A stretch of DNA of 64,000 nucleotides from Physcomitrium patens (Eukaryota; Streptophyta; Bryopsida; Funariales; Funariaceae). The notes under the pieces are model-generated. The model was not told where the DNA came from. It was given only the letters and a program-made list of their open reading frames with translations, and did not search any database. Shown piece after piece: positions 1-11,575 of this stretch (the stretch's first letter is position 1; every line of letters starts with the position of its first letter). A program made the position numbers and the translations under genes. The stretch is taken from contig NC_037270.1 of NCBI RefSeq assembly GCF_000002425.4, positions 11,075,509-11,139,508 of the forward strand, read 5' to 3'.

Positions 1-157
1 TGTCATACTTTTTTCTATCAATAGTTATATTGATACTCTTTTTATTTTTTAATTTTTTATCCTCTTTTGCAAAATATACCAGCTTGTACATAGCAAGCAA
101 TAAATGTTTACTCATTATTTGATTTATATTATTTTTTATTATGTATTCTTAAGTATG

Positions 158-162
<5 letters not shown>

Positions 163-193
<31 letters not shown>
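163..193. repeat. (AT)n microsatellite
   Basis: An uninterrupted run of about fifteen AT dinucleotides lies in AT-rich DNA. The surrounding 1-450 shows no gene that I can support. Confidence 0.95.
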
Positions 194-195
<2 letters not shown>

Positions 196-980
196 CATAT
201 TTCTACATTATTTAAAATCATTGAAATCATCCGATGTGTTTCAGAAATTAATTAGAAAACATGCTTTAGAGTTTTCTAGATTGTCTACAATGCCATGATT
301 TAACAAATCCTTCTAATTGGATAACTCTTGTTGTTGCAACAAACTCTTCCAGGTACAACCTACAAGGCTTATATTGTTTAAAGAGCCTGTATGCAAAGCT
401 AACACATTTACATGTGTCTGTTGCATTCAATAAAGTAGTACAAACATCACGCTATCCGATATAATTTTATGTAAAGAACTCTATAACAGACAGAAGACTG
501 GGTGTGGATGCGAATTGTTGATGCGGTGTTTTGTGTGGCGAGCAGCCAATTTGGCCTTTGGGATCCACGACAGCACATTACATTGCAGTAGTTGTGGCGT
601 CGACACCCACGCCTCACTTCAAAGACCAAACCCGGTCGCCAGGTGTGACACCCCTGGCACAACGCTTGGAAGCTTGGAGCCCCTTGCAGATCGTGCCATG
701 TGGCCTGCGTCATATACCGTTTCGCTTGTAGGGAGTGTTGGATCAGCACACCCCGTCGTGAAGGAGTGGAAGAATTTTTGCACCCAGCATCGAGTAGTTT
801 TAACTTGGTTGATCGGCATATCGAATTTGTGTAAACTGATGAGTTGAAGGAGAAGATCAGCACTGATTTTGAGAAGGAGGGTTGGAAGAAGAGGAAGGAA
901 AGCCGGGCAGAGAGTGAGTCGTTTGGTTTTGTGAACCGGAGAGATTAGGACGTGTGGCGAGGTCGAAGTTTCAAACAGAA

Positions 981-1554
981 ATGGCATCGAGCGGGGCTAA
1001 CTCCATGAAGGAAGACACCTTTAAACCTGTTCAAAATTCTCAGGTGGGTCTTCTCCGTGGCAACCGAATTTGAATTTTAAACGAATGTGGGCGTGAACTT
1101 CGATGGAGCAACTCCTCGCTTGATCTCTTGTTGCGAGAGACGATCTCAGTTTGCATTCTGTGAAGCGACTTGAGGCAGCTGCTCTTGTCGCTGAAATTTC
1201 TGTTCTCCGTGTTACTAGCTTCCATCACTTGCATGTGGGTTTGTGACCTAATACATTTCACGTCAATTGATCAGAATGTGTCTTTTCTCTGGGGTTTCTC
1301 TCAGGGCATAGAACACGTTCTTGCGGTTTTGAGGTTCAGTCGTAAGAGCCCGAAGTGACTGCGATCCTGACACATGAACCTGGTTGTGATGGAGACAGGC
1401 CACAGTTGCTAGAAACGAATCCCATGACAAAGTGGAAGACGCCTCAACACCTGCGGAAGCGGTGAAAGCTCCGGGACTTGCGCAACGGGCCGTAGAGGAA
1501 GTGCAAGCCATAGCTAGCGAATTGTGGGTGGCGGTCACACCGTCTAAGAAGTGA
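981..1554 (+). CDS. Probable two-exon gene, 72-residue protein of unknown function
   Basis: Exon 1 is 981-1043 (21 codons) and ends CAG at a GTGGGT donor. Exon 2 is 1399-1554 (51 codons and TGA), just after a GACAG acceptor. A CTGAC branch-point-like site lies at 1367-1371, 28 nt before the acceptor. Both exons join in phase 0 and the intron has in-frame stops, so the reading frame exists only when spliced. The ATG has G at -3 and +4, a good plant context. The protein starts MASSGANSMKED and ends WVAVTPSKK; it is rich in Ala, Glu, Lys and Val, soluble, with no signal peptide or membrane segment. The middle (VEDASTPAEAVKAPGLAQ) looks helical or disordered. Local GC is well above the flanks, as expected for a true gene island. 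A CATATACC TATA-like site near 711 and a 5' leader of some 235 nt would fit. I do not recognise the family. Alternative acceptors are possible. Confidence 0.55.
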
Positions 1555-1859
1555 AAAGGTCCTCGCTAGTGTTTAACGGAAAATTGACTGCGAAGAGCTC
1601 CGAAGCAGACTTGCTACAACTCTAGTGTGTAATAAGATTACTGTGTAGCGGTAAGATGTCATTCTTGTCCTAGTTGCTTTATCCTTATTTATATCAGTTG
1701 AATCTAAAGCTCCATGAAAGACACAGAAGTGTTCCGAGCACGGGTGTTAAACACAACCAAATCCGACGACTAAGTCCCTGCGGCATTGCCTCGGAAGACA
1801 TGAAATTTAAGCTCTGAGAAACCCTAATTGCTTCCGAACGATAGTTAGATTATTGTTCA

Positions 1860-3280
1860 TTATGTAACCATTTTCTTACTGTGGAATTGCTTTTGATCCG
1901 CAGTTAAATAGACATGAAATCAGTAATTTTCATAATGCAACAAATTAGATTTAGCATGTGCAAGATCTTGAAATAGATTGTGAGTGGATTGTTGCATGTT
2001 GCAAATCTTGCATAGAGTCATAATGCTAATAAGTATTACAAGTGAATAGGAAAGCACACATTGCTGCAAGGTATACAATACACAAAGTTCTTCTTGTACA
2101 TTGTCCTTCCAATGGACATTAATCAATATTTTGCATGCTGCAATAACTTTACTTGTTCTATATACAGAGATTTGTACAATCAAATAGATAGTCTTCTAAA
2201 TGCAGGTAAAACTTCCAAGTTTGCTTAGTTGTATATTTTGAATCTGTGAGCTGAGTTGAAGGATAAGTATGTAATAACCATTGAATAACAATCCAAAAAA
2301 TTTACAAATTAATACAACTAAATACCATGAAAATCCTTAAAAAATAACCATAAAATCCACAATTTAGATGTCAAAATTTGCTAGTCTAGAATGTAATATA
2401 ATAGAAGTTTTGTAGAGCATATTCTATACTTACAATCCAAATGCGCAATTATTGGTAATAGTAGCCAAAGGTTAAATGGAACTATAGAAGATATTGGTAT
2501 TTGGCATGTAGTGGCTCAATAAAAAGACACCTAATAGTACAATGCACCATTGTGGATGAAGTTGGTTCAATTATAATAGAAAATAATAGCAATGTGAGTT
2601 CCAATAAAGAAGACATCATTATCAAAATTATTGATGGAGATCTCTATCATATTTCTATATTGCATCCATTTTATTTATCTCTTTGATACATGCTTCTATT
2701 TCCATGTAGGCAAGTCATAAAATTTTGAAATACCTTTGAATAGATTTCAAAAAGATCAAAGCACATTTATGATTAAGAATAGAAACATTGTACCAGATCA
2801 AGATAGTTCTAAGTATATAACTTAATTGCAATTCTATACTTACATGCTTTAAATGTAAGCATGTGAAACAAAATTATATTATATCTTAATATTTGTTATG
2901 CCTTTGCATATGAAGCAACATGCCACTTGAATAATTTTGAGGTATATGGTAAACTTTCATCTATTTTATAATTCTAAATCTTCTTATCTAATCAATAATT
3001 ACTTATATTAAATATAAATAAATATATTAAATAAACTTTGACTTGTGAAGGTCTAAAAAAAATAATACTAAATGATTATATTGAAGGTGATATTGGAAGC
3101 TTTAGAAGTATTCTATAGAATTTTTTTGATATAGTTTACGTGGAATAATAGTATAATAGGACATTTGTATTGTTGACACATAGAGATAGGTAGTTGAAGG
3201 CATTTTTGAAAAGTTTTTAGAATTGAGGCTAGATTGGTGGTCCATTTGGGATCTACTATGGAATATTTTAGAAAAGCCTA
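1860..3280. other. AT-rich intergenic stretch without recognisable gene
   Basis: Only short chance reading frames occur here, for example 61 codons at 2501-2686 with no known motif. I see no LTR, transposase or RNA gene. Confidence 0.6.
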
Positions 3281-3430
3281 GGATAGTTATTTACATAGGA
3301 TCCACCTCTAAAACATTCAAGAAGGGCTTAAGGTAGTTATTTAGATAGGGTCCACCTCTAAAACATTTTAGAAGGACTTAGGGTAGTTATTTAAATAGAG
3401 CCCACTTCTAGAATATTTCTAAAAGAGGTA
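3281..3430. repeat. 50-bp tandem repeat, three diverged copies
   Basis: Units start at 3281, 3331 and 3381, each beginning GGTAGTTATTTA-like and containing YCCACYTCTA; the period is exactly 50 bp. A weaker partial copy precedes at about 3241-3280. A T-rich low-complexity tract follows at 3540-3642. Confidence 0.85.
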
Positions 3431-3859
3431 ATTATCTTAGTGAGGCTACCATTAGAAACTTTCTAAAAAGTTCAAGGATGGTTGGATAAAGTGTAAATAG
3501 AATTAGTTAAGGCCATATGGATATTTGATCAAATATGGCTTTGATTTCTTTTTTTCAAAAAATTTTGATTTATATTTTTTTGTTTTATTTTGTTTTGCTT
3601 TGTTTTGCTTTTTATTGTTTCATTTTTTTTTTTTTTTTTGATCTGCTCTATCCTACATGGTGATGGAATTTATGTTGTTGTAGATTGATAGGATTTTAGA
3701 TCTTATAGAGAGTTTAGTCTCATTTCATTGATATTAAAGCGAATATTAATTTATTCTTTGATAGTGTATTTATAGCCACCATCAAGTTAGAGATTAATTA
3801 TTATCGTCACACTAGGTATTTTTTTGGAACTACTATGAACTACTTTTAAGAAGTTCAAC

Positions 3860-4435
3860 CATCTTACTTAGAGATGTAGGATTATATGCCAAATTGAAAA
3901 AGTGCGTATTCCACACTACTCAAGTTGACATTTTAGGGTACATCATTTCTAACAAAGGCCTTATAATGGATCCCAAGAAGGTTGAAACTATCATAAATTA
4001 GAAGATTCCAAAAACAATATGAGACATGTAATACTTTTTGTGCTTTGCTAATTATTATCGAATCTTCATCAACAAAATTTCTCATGTTGCAGCTCCACTT
4101 ACACGTTTGACTTGTAAAGACAAACTCGAGTGGAATAAAGAAGCAATAGCATTATTTGATGCTTTAAAGAAAGAATTTATTTTTTTACCAATCTTATATT
4201 GTGTTGACTTCTCTAAGGCATTTTTTATGGAAACAAATGCATTTGATTTTGCTATAAGTGTTGTTTTCTCACAAATAGAAACAGATGACAAATTCCACCC
4301 AATAGATTTCTATTTGAAGAAATTTTCAGCAGCCGAGATTAATTCTGAGATCCATGACAAAGAGCTTCTTGCAATTGTGGATTCATTTCAAGAATGGCGT
4401 CATTATCTAGAAGGCACCTCAAGTCTAGTTACCAT
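3860..4435 (+). pseudogene. Family-2 chromovirus pol fragment: end of reverse transcriptase and start of RNase H
   Basis: Translation reads LYAKLKKCVFHTTQVDILGY, then a FANYYRIF-like block, APLTRLTCKDKLEW, and RNase H landmarks (METNAFDFA, FHPIDFYLKKFSAAEIN, KELLAIVDSFQEWRHYLEG). These match the pol of the other family-2 copies in this window. The fragment starts abruptly after the YLDD region, so the 5' half is lost. In-frame stops occur near 3999, 4020 and 4028. It is cut at 4435 by a palindromic element and resumes at 7103. Confidence 0.85.
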
Positions 4436-7102
4436 TGTCGTATAGCATGATTTGCTATTTGGGAATATATTGGGTATCTAACTGTAGAGATTTTAGCTTA
4501 AACTTTTATATGAATTTTTTCTTAGCTTCCAAAATTCCTTTAATTTGCATAAAACTAAAAATATAACAAAATCCGTTCAAAACATATTTTATTTGTAATG
4601 GATTTTTTCTTTCCAAACTTTAAAAATTCATAATTCTTGATCTAGTTGTTTAATTTATTTCAAATTTATAAGATAGGTAGAATTCACCCTTAAATTTTAT
4701 CACAATAAAACCAACCATAAATTCACTTCCAATCTTTTGGAATCGAAGAAATCCTAGCAGATGCTCTAAACCCTAATTTACGAGCACCCAAGCACTATTT
4801 TCTTAACATCTCAAGAATCCAATACTCAAATGCCATCAAACTTATATACAAAGTTTTAATAGCATGAATATACACATTTTTTTGAAGTTTTGAGCCAAAA
4901 CCTTGTCAAATTGCTCAAGATATAACTCAAGACACAACCACTAGTAAATTGGGTCATTGACTACCCTTAGATTGCATGTGCTAACTTCAAAATCTAATAA
5001 CTCCTTTATTTCAACTTAGAATCCAATAAGCAATATGCAAAAAGTGTAGCTGCAAAAGTGCTCTCTCTAGTCGCAACTGTCGATCTTCAATTGCCATCCT
5101 TACGTGTGCGTTATGTCTAAAATAGTGATAGTAGCTCCCAAATCAATACTTTAACTTTGAGCGCCTATATCTCTTTCATATAAATTCCAAATCATACAAG
5201 ATTTGCACCAAAACCATAGCCAAAAAACTAAACTTGCTAACCCTAGCCTTAAAAGCTTGAATGGGTCCTAAAAACTAATCCTAATCTCTAATATGGCCTC
5301 GGGCAACCTCCTCGAAGTCCATTGGTCATGATTTTTGACCAATAGGAATGGAGATTTTCATCATCCATCTCCATTCATCTATATGGATGCCTTAAACTCT
5401 CTTTTAACTACCAAAATCCCTCTCTAACTCTTTTCTTTACAAGATTTACTCAATATATGTCATAAATATCAAATTAAAGAATCAAAATAAGACTTCAAGG
5501 ATCACCATTCTCTAATAAAGATGACTTTGAATATTTAAAATTACTACCAACAAAATCAATCTCAAAAGCTACTATCAAAAGAAAATAAAGTCATACAAAT
5601 TCTAATAGTAATCTTTTTAAACAACCTCCTTTTAAAGTAGTAATTAAACCACATTCTACAACCAACTAAAATCGAATAATATGGCTCTCACTATGTTATT
5701 AAGTAAATTATACATTAAATAGATAATCACATTATTTTTATATGGTAGCTAAATCACAACACAACATTGTTGTCGTGTTGTGATTTGGTTATTATATGAA
5801 TATAATGTAATTATGTACTTAATATATAATTTATTAAGTAACATTGTGAGAGCTATGTTAGTAGATTCTAGTTGGTTGTAGAATATAATTTGATTATTAC
5901 CTTGAAAAGAGGTTGTTTAAAAAGATTACTATAGAATTTTCATAACTTTAATTTTCTTTTTGATAGTGGGTTTTAAGATTGGTTTGGGTATATAGTAACT
6001 TCTAAATATTTAGAGTCACCTTTGTTAAACATTGGTGACATTTGAAAACTTATTTTTATTCTTTTATTTGGTATTTAGAATATAAATTATGTAAATCTTA
6101 TAAGAAAAAGGATTGAAGAAGGGTTTTGATAACAAAGGGAGTAATTAGGGCACCAATATAGATGAATGGAGATGGATGATGAAAATCTCCATTCCTATTG
6201 GTCAAAAATCATGACCAATGGGCTTTGAGGAGGCTGCCCGAGGCCATATTAGGGATTAGGGTTAGTTTTTTGCACCCATTTGAGCTTTGAAGGCTAAGAT
6301 CACCAAGTTTAGGTTTTTGGCTATAGTTTTGGTGCAAGTTTTGTATGATTTGGAGTTTATATAAAGGAGATATAGGCACTCAAAGTTAAGGTATTGATTT
6401 AGGAGCTACTATCACTCTTTTTTGCATAACGCATGCGTACGGAGGACGATTGAATATCGGTGACCAGGATTGAAGAGAGCACTTTTGCAGCTTTAGTTTT
6501 GCATACTATATTTTGGATTCTAAGTTGGAATAAAGGAAGTATTGAATTTTGAAGTCAATGCATGCAATCTAAGGATAGTAAGTGACCCAATTTACTAGTG
6601 GTTGTGTCTTGAGCTATATCTTGAGAAATTTGGCAAGATTTTGGCTCAAAATTTCAAGAAATGTGTAAATTTATGTAAGTAAATTTTTTACATAAGTTTG
6701 ATGATATTTGAGTAATGGATTCTTGAGATATTAAGAAAAAAGTGCTTGGGTGCTTGTAAATTAGGGTTTAGAGCATCTGCTAGGGTTTCTTAGATGCCAA
6801 AAGATCGAAAGTGAATTTGTAGTTGATTTCTTCTATGATAAAATCTAAGGATAAATTTTACCTATCTTATAAGTTTTAAACAATTTGAACGGTTAGATCA
6901 AGAGTTATGAATTTCTAAAGTTCAAGAAGAAAAAACCCTTTGCAGGAAAAATATATTTTTAAGGGATTTTGTTATATTTTGAGTTTTATACAAAAAAAAG
7001 GAATTATGGAAAGTAAGACAAGATTCATATAAAGATTTAAGCTACACTCTCTAAAATTAGATTTTTAGTGTATTTCCAGATAGAAAATCACGCCATATGA
7101 CA
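4436..7102. mobile_element. 2.67-kb near-perfect palindromic (foldback) insertion
   Basis: Left arm 4436-5767 and right arm about 5768-7102 are reverse complements over almost their full length, with essentially no spacer; the centre reads ACAACA-T-TGTTGT around 5767. The ends read TGTCGTATAGCATGATTT on the left and, reversed, TGTCATATGGCGTGATTT on the right. It interrupts the RNase H reading frame of a family-2 chromovirus, which continues at 7103. Flanks CCAT and CCGT suggest a 3-4 bp target duplication with one change. There is no coding capacity, so it is non-autonomous. The arm is colinear with monomeric element X at 45,899-47,155, so I read it as a head-to-head dimer of an X-like unit. 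Confidence 0.85.
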
Positions 7103-7529
7103 CCGTGTATATAGATCATAAGAACCTCGAGTATTTCATGTCCGCATGTGTTTTGAATCGTCATCAAGCCCGTTGGAGCATGTCTTTATCTGGATTCAAT
7201 TTCAAGATCACTTATCAATCTGAAAAACAACAAGGTCTATTAGATGCCTTTTCTAAATGTTCTTATCTTGCACCAAAAGAAAGAGATGCATCTTTTGATC
7301 AACAAAGATCAATTCTCTTGAAGCCCGAGCATTTTCATCTTCGAGCTATAAAATCAACATTGACTATTGATTCAATATTTATGAAGCAAATTCAATCAAG
7401 CATGTCCTCTGATCCTCTTATTTGGAATATCAAGGATACTTCCTCTAAGTCCCTTGATACTTCCAAGTTTGAATTCAAGAATCATCTATTATATTTTGAA
7501 AGATGCCTATATGTTCTAGAAGGTGAAGC
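7103..7529 (+). pseudogene. Family-2 chromovirus pol fragment: RNase H end and integrase linker
   Basis: It continues the frame broken at 4435: YIDHKNLEYFMSACVLNRHQ, then SLSGFNFKITYQSEKQQGLLDAF, then a linker (QRSILLKPEHFHLRAIKSTL) and RCLYVLEGEA. It stops where a family-1 LTR begins at 7530, just before the integrase zinc-binding region seen in other copies. Confidence 0.85.
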
Positions 7530-7896
7530 TGTTAGGGACATAGTCCTTAGAACTTTCTAGAGACAAGTTTCTAGAACCTTCTAGAGACAAGCTTCTAGAA
7601 CCTTCTAGAAGTAAGTCTCTGGAACCTTCTAGAAGCTTCTTAGTTGGTAGAAGATGTTAGGGACATAGTCCTTAGAACCTTCTAGAGATAAGTTTCTAGA
7701 ACATTCTGGAAGCAAGTCTCTAGAATCTTCTAGAAGCTTCCTAGTTAGTAGAAGTTGCTTGAGAAGCTTCCTAAATAGGAGTATATATGGAATCGAGGCT
7801 GAAGAATTCTTCAGTCTCGACAACACATCTCTTGGAGCTCTAGCTCACCTCTTTGGTGTTGTTCTTGTATTCATCTGATTAATCTAGTTCTTATGG
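7530..7896 (+). mobile_element. Family-1 chromovirus 5' LTR, 3'-truncated
   Basis: It begins TGTTAGGGACATAG and shares with the LTR at 15581-15972 an internal duplication of its own start (second copy near 7656), which marks the two as a pair. It lacks the last 58 bp or so, where family-3 sequence begins. U3 holds several runs of alternating GAA/TTC triplets (heat-shock-element pattern), for example near 7580-7610 and 7620-7642, followed by TATATAT at 7782-7788. No target duplication links 7525-7529 (GAAGC) with 15973-15977 (ATAAG). Confidence 0.85.
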
Positions 7897-10480
7897 AAGA
7901 GATCGAAGAAAGGAATTGGGATGCTACGACGAGTGATAGGCAAAAGAGAAGAAAAACTAAAATTATTAAAGTAGTTTCATGATAGTTTATGGGCAGGGCA
8001 TAGAGGAATCTGGGCTACTTTTGCTAAACTCAAGGAACGATATTGGTGGAAAAATATGTATCGAGATGTGCTCTCATTTGTAGAGTCATGTGAAATCTAT
8101 CAATCGTATTCTAATATCCGACATCGAGATGGTCTTCATCCTACGTATCTTCTGGCTATTCATTTTAAATGGATTGTTGATTTGCTTATTATGCCAATTG
8201 GGTTATGGCAGATGAGATATTTGGTTTTAGCTCGTGAAGATTTATCAAATCAAGTAGAAGGAAGAACATTGAGGACAAAATCTATAGAAGGGATTTGTAG
8301 GTTTTTGCTTGAAGATGACATTTGTCACTACGGATGCGTAGGAAAAATCACTGCAGATCGTGGAGAATTAAATGCACAAGAAGCTCGTAAGTTCTTTGAA
8401 AGATGTGGAGTTAAACTATCACTGGCTACTGCTTATAATCCAGAAGGGAATGCAAAAAGCGAACACGGTCACCCACCGATTGTGAAAGCATTAGTTAAAG
8501 CTTGTAATGGGAAAGTTAAAGAGTGGCCACGGCTTTTGTCATTTGCATTATGGGTTGATCGAACAACACATAGTTCGGTGACAGGATATATGCCAGTAGA
8601 ACTTATGACAGGTCGAAAACCAATTATGCTGATTGAAGAAATGGTATTTACTTGGAGTATGCTACCATGGGAAGATGGATTGTCAAGAGAAGAACTTCTG
8701 ACTATTAGGATTCGACAATTGGAGCAAAGATTGCAAGATGTGCAGATAGCATTCGAAAGGTTAAAAAGAGCAAGGTTACAAAACAAGGCACGATTCGATA
8801 AGCAACATCGATTGAGACCAAAAGCAATCGAGGAAGGTGACTGGGTACTTGTTTATGACAATAGTCTGGATAATCAACATAGTATTTTGCGGAAATTTTC
8901 AAAACGTTGGTTTGGACGGTATGTGGTAACAACTGTTCATGATAATGCGACTTACTCGTTACGGGAGTTAGATGGTACAAAATTGAAAATACCAATTGTA
9001 GGGAAGCGAGTAAAAATATTTAAACAAAGACACGCGGAGATAAATATGGAAGACCTTAATGAAGGTATAGAGATTCCGCAGCTAGAAATTGAAAGTGATT
9101 TGGATAATGAAGGTGACAAAGACGAACTGGACAAAGACATAGAGGATATTTTCTAAATCAAACAGCAATTGGGTAAATTGGTGCATACCGGAGGATGCAC
9201 AGGTTCAGAGGGGGTGGATATCGTATTGTAACACGAGTATACCGTGAAAATATAAAGAAAGAGGACTTTTATTAATGTTCAATTACCTCGAATATTGGGA
9301 GCAACGACCAACTCCAATGCAAATACTGAGTGGCCAGGTTCATTCACCTCGTTAGAGTCAGCCGAGGCATACTGAAATACTCCGTTCGATTCCAATAATG
9401 AGAGTCAGCAGGAAGAGAAAGGACCAATTCACACGACGGGTGAGCCTGGTTCGAAGAGCCAATTGGATCTAATTTCAAGAATCCAATCTGGGTCCTCTTA
9501 CCCAATATGAGACCTGAATTGGCCGAGCAACCCAATGCAGTCTAATTACGGAGAAATCCAGGACTTACTACGAGCCTCAGCCAATCTGACGTGAAGGACC
9601 ATTTGATCTAATTACGGAGACATCCGGGTCTTACTACTGGACTCTTAGCCAATATGAGACCTGAATTGGTCGGGCGACTCAATGTGGTCCCGATTACGGG
9701 GTTTCGATTCTGTTTCAAGCTGTCCTATTCTCTGTGCCATTTCAGAGATCGTTGTTTTCGATAAAAAGATCTCTTAAAGGTAAAAAATGGGGGAGAAAGC
9801 TTTGACGGCGAGAGCCAATTTTGGATCCAAGCTCTGACGGTGGGAGCCAATTCCGGATCCAAGTCGGAAGATTGAAGAATTTCAAAGGATAAGGTTAAGG
9901 GGGAATATAAGTTTTTGGGGAGGTTTTGAAGGATGGGAGAGAGCTAGCTTCATGCTTCGGAGCAGGGAAAGAAGACAAAGAATTGGGTTTTTTTTTTCTT
10001 CATTGGGTTTTGGAAAGACTGAGGCAATCGTTGCTGAAGTCAGTGTTGTAATGGTGAATCGGGATTTTTAATGAAGTGGGTTTGATTACTCTTGACTGTT
10101 TTGTGAAATCGAGTTACATCTGTGATGAAGAATTAAAAGGGTGTCTATAGGATTGAGTATGCGGAGTGAATGAAATTTATTGGATTAAGCTAACGAGAGA
10201 GTCAGTGGATACAAGATCATGAGTATAAAGCGGTGTCGAAGATTAGCAGTTTGGGTTGTTCGGGGTTCTCTGTAACGTCTAGAGACCTATAGGCTGGGAC
10301 AAAAAGGACTTCAACAAGCAATAGAAGGGCATTCGTATAGATTTACGGTGTATTCTTGCAGTCGTTTATATTCCAAAAGTCAAAAACTGATAGACTGCTT
10401 GACTATTGGCGAATCTCCATACTACCTTCTACATCCAGACGCCCAACGCGTTCTCGAGCAGGAAAGCACGTAATAGGATA
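7897..10480 (+). mobile_element. Family-3 Ty3/Gypsy fragment (integrase, polypurine tract, LTR-like region)
   Basis: A block unlike families 1 and 2 replaces the primer-binding and leader region of the family-1 element. It holds an integrase (7972-9156), a purine-rich tract CAGAGGGGGTGGA near 9206-9218, and then a repetitive region that may be its LTR, with a candidate start TGTAACACGAG at 9227. That region has internal repeats: CCAATATGAGACCTGAATTGG at about 9502 and 9649, ATTACGGAGA at about 9545 and 9611, and a 32-bp duplication at about 9803 and 9835. The right boundary is uncertain; family-1 leader sequence is recognisable from about 10,480. Confidence 0.65.
7972..9156 (+). CDS. Family-3 Gypsy integrase, 5'-truncated polyprotein
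   Basis: This is the longest intact frame in the window: 366 codons from the ATG at 8056, open in frame back to 7972. The product would insert retroelement cDNA into the chromosome. The zinc-binding part has HDSLWAGH but CEIY where a second Cys is expected. Catalytic residues counted from 8056 are Asp42 (WIVDLLIMP), Asp101 (ITADRGEL) and Glu136 (AKSEHGH), about 34 residues after the second Asp. Then come a target-site block (HSSVTGYMPVELMTGRKP), a coiled Arg/Gln/Lys-rich linker, a KRWFGRYVV segment like the GPY/F module, and an acidic tail. There is no chromodomain, unlike families 1 and 2. Protease, RT and RNase H are absent upstream. The lack of stops suggests it is younger than its neighbours or only recently immobile. 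Confidence 0.8.
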
Positions 10481-10544
10481 GCGGTGTACCCTTGTCTAAA
10501 CCAATATTGTCTTCTTGTAGAGTCATTTCTGTCCTTCTCTTAGA

Positions 10545-11510
10545 ATGGCCGGAGGCCAAGATGATAGTATGACAAAAGGTTCGGAGTCCAAGTTAAATGC
10601 TATCATGAATGCCCTTGCTATGTTATCACAAAGAACTGCAGAGATTGAAGGAGTCGTGGCTAGGCTTCATAATGATGGAGCATCAGGGATGGCACAATCT
10701 AGGTTGCACCAGCCTCAAACTTCTACACTTGGAGAAGCAACTTTGCCTTAGGTTCGACAAGCACCGCTGGTTCTACAACATAAGGAGCCCCGAGTTAGCC
10801 TTCCAGACAAGTCCGATGGTACGCGTTCTAAGTTTCGAGGATTCGTCAACCAAATCAGGTTGATAATAGTTTTACAGCCCGAACGCTATCCAACAGAGGA
10901 GTCACGTGTTGGGCTTGTTGGAACCTTACGTACAGGACAAGCTCTATCATGGTTTGCTCCTTTGTTTGAAAAATGATCGTCCATACTCAACAACTTTGAA
11001 ACCTTTTTGGAGGCATTTGCGGAAGCATTTGGTGAACACCACAAGGTTCGATGGGCTACAACAAAGATCCGATCACTACGACAAGGGATGCGCTCTATAT
11101 CAATCTATGCATTGGCCTTCAGGCAATTAGCATGCGACATCAATTGGGACAAAGAAGCGTTGATGAGTCTATTCTATTGGGATTTAAGGGACGATGTGAA
11201 GGATTTGTTGTTAACTCCTCCTGATCCACAAACGCTCAACGAAGCTATTAGCCAAGCTGTGAAGTGCAATAATCGCCTATTCCAACACCACCAAGACCAA
11301 CGTTCAAGACAACATACGATTTGTCACGCCCCAACTATATCGACAAGCAGCGTGAATTCACATTCAGAGGTAGAAGACATACAAATTAATGCAGTACGTG
11401 TCAAATCCCTTACTCTAGAAGAAAAAAAGTGGCGTATGGAGGAAGGTCTATGCTTGTATTGCGGTGCAGAAGGCCACAAAGTTGGAAACTGCCCCAAGAA
11501 GCAAAATTGA
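10545..11510 (+). pseudogene. Family-1 chromovirus gag
   Basis: One frame from MAGGQDDSM to the TGA at 11508, about 320 residues, encodes the structural capsid/nucleocapsid protein. Landmarks: an N-terminal helical region (AMLSQRTAEIEGVVARL), the capsid block around 10,800-11,250 (DGTRSKFRGFVNQIRL, FETFLEAFAEAFGEH, YALAFRQLACDINWD) and a CCHC zinc knuckle CLYCGAEGHKVGNC at 11451-11492. Two in-frame nonsense codons break it: TAG at 10749 (the minus-strand copy has CAG) and TGA at 10974. The start ATG at 10545 is shared with the minus-strand copy. Confidence 0.85.
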
Positions 11511-11575
11511 TTTATTGTCTAGACTAGAGGCGCGTTCATTCAGAAAAACGAGGATGCCCAACCACAATAGGAACC

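Noticed and set aside
447..863. Overlapping frames of 110-138 codons on both strands
   Set aside because: They overlap antisense, have no motif, and the region reads better as promoter and leader of the gene at 981.
2501..2686. 61-codon frame in AT-rich DNA
   Set aside because: No homology I recognise, low-complexity context, stops all around.
4436..7102. Mutator-like element with long terminal inverted repeats
   Set aside because: No 9-bp target duplication and no internal region; the inverted arms make up the whole element.
7550..7760. CRISPR-like array from repeated TTCTAGAA units
   Set aside because: Units are short, irregular and inside a retroelement LTR; heat-shock-type motif runs explain them better.
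8469..8995. Antisense frames opposite the family-3 integrase
   Set aside because: Shadows of the real integrase frame, whose catalytic residues are evident on the plus strand.
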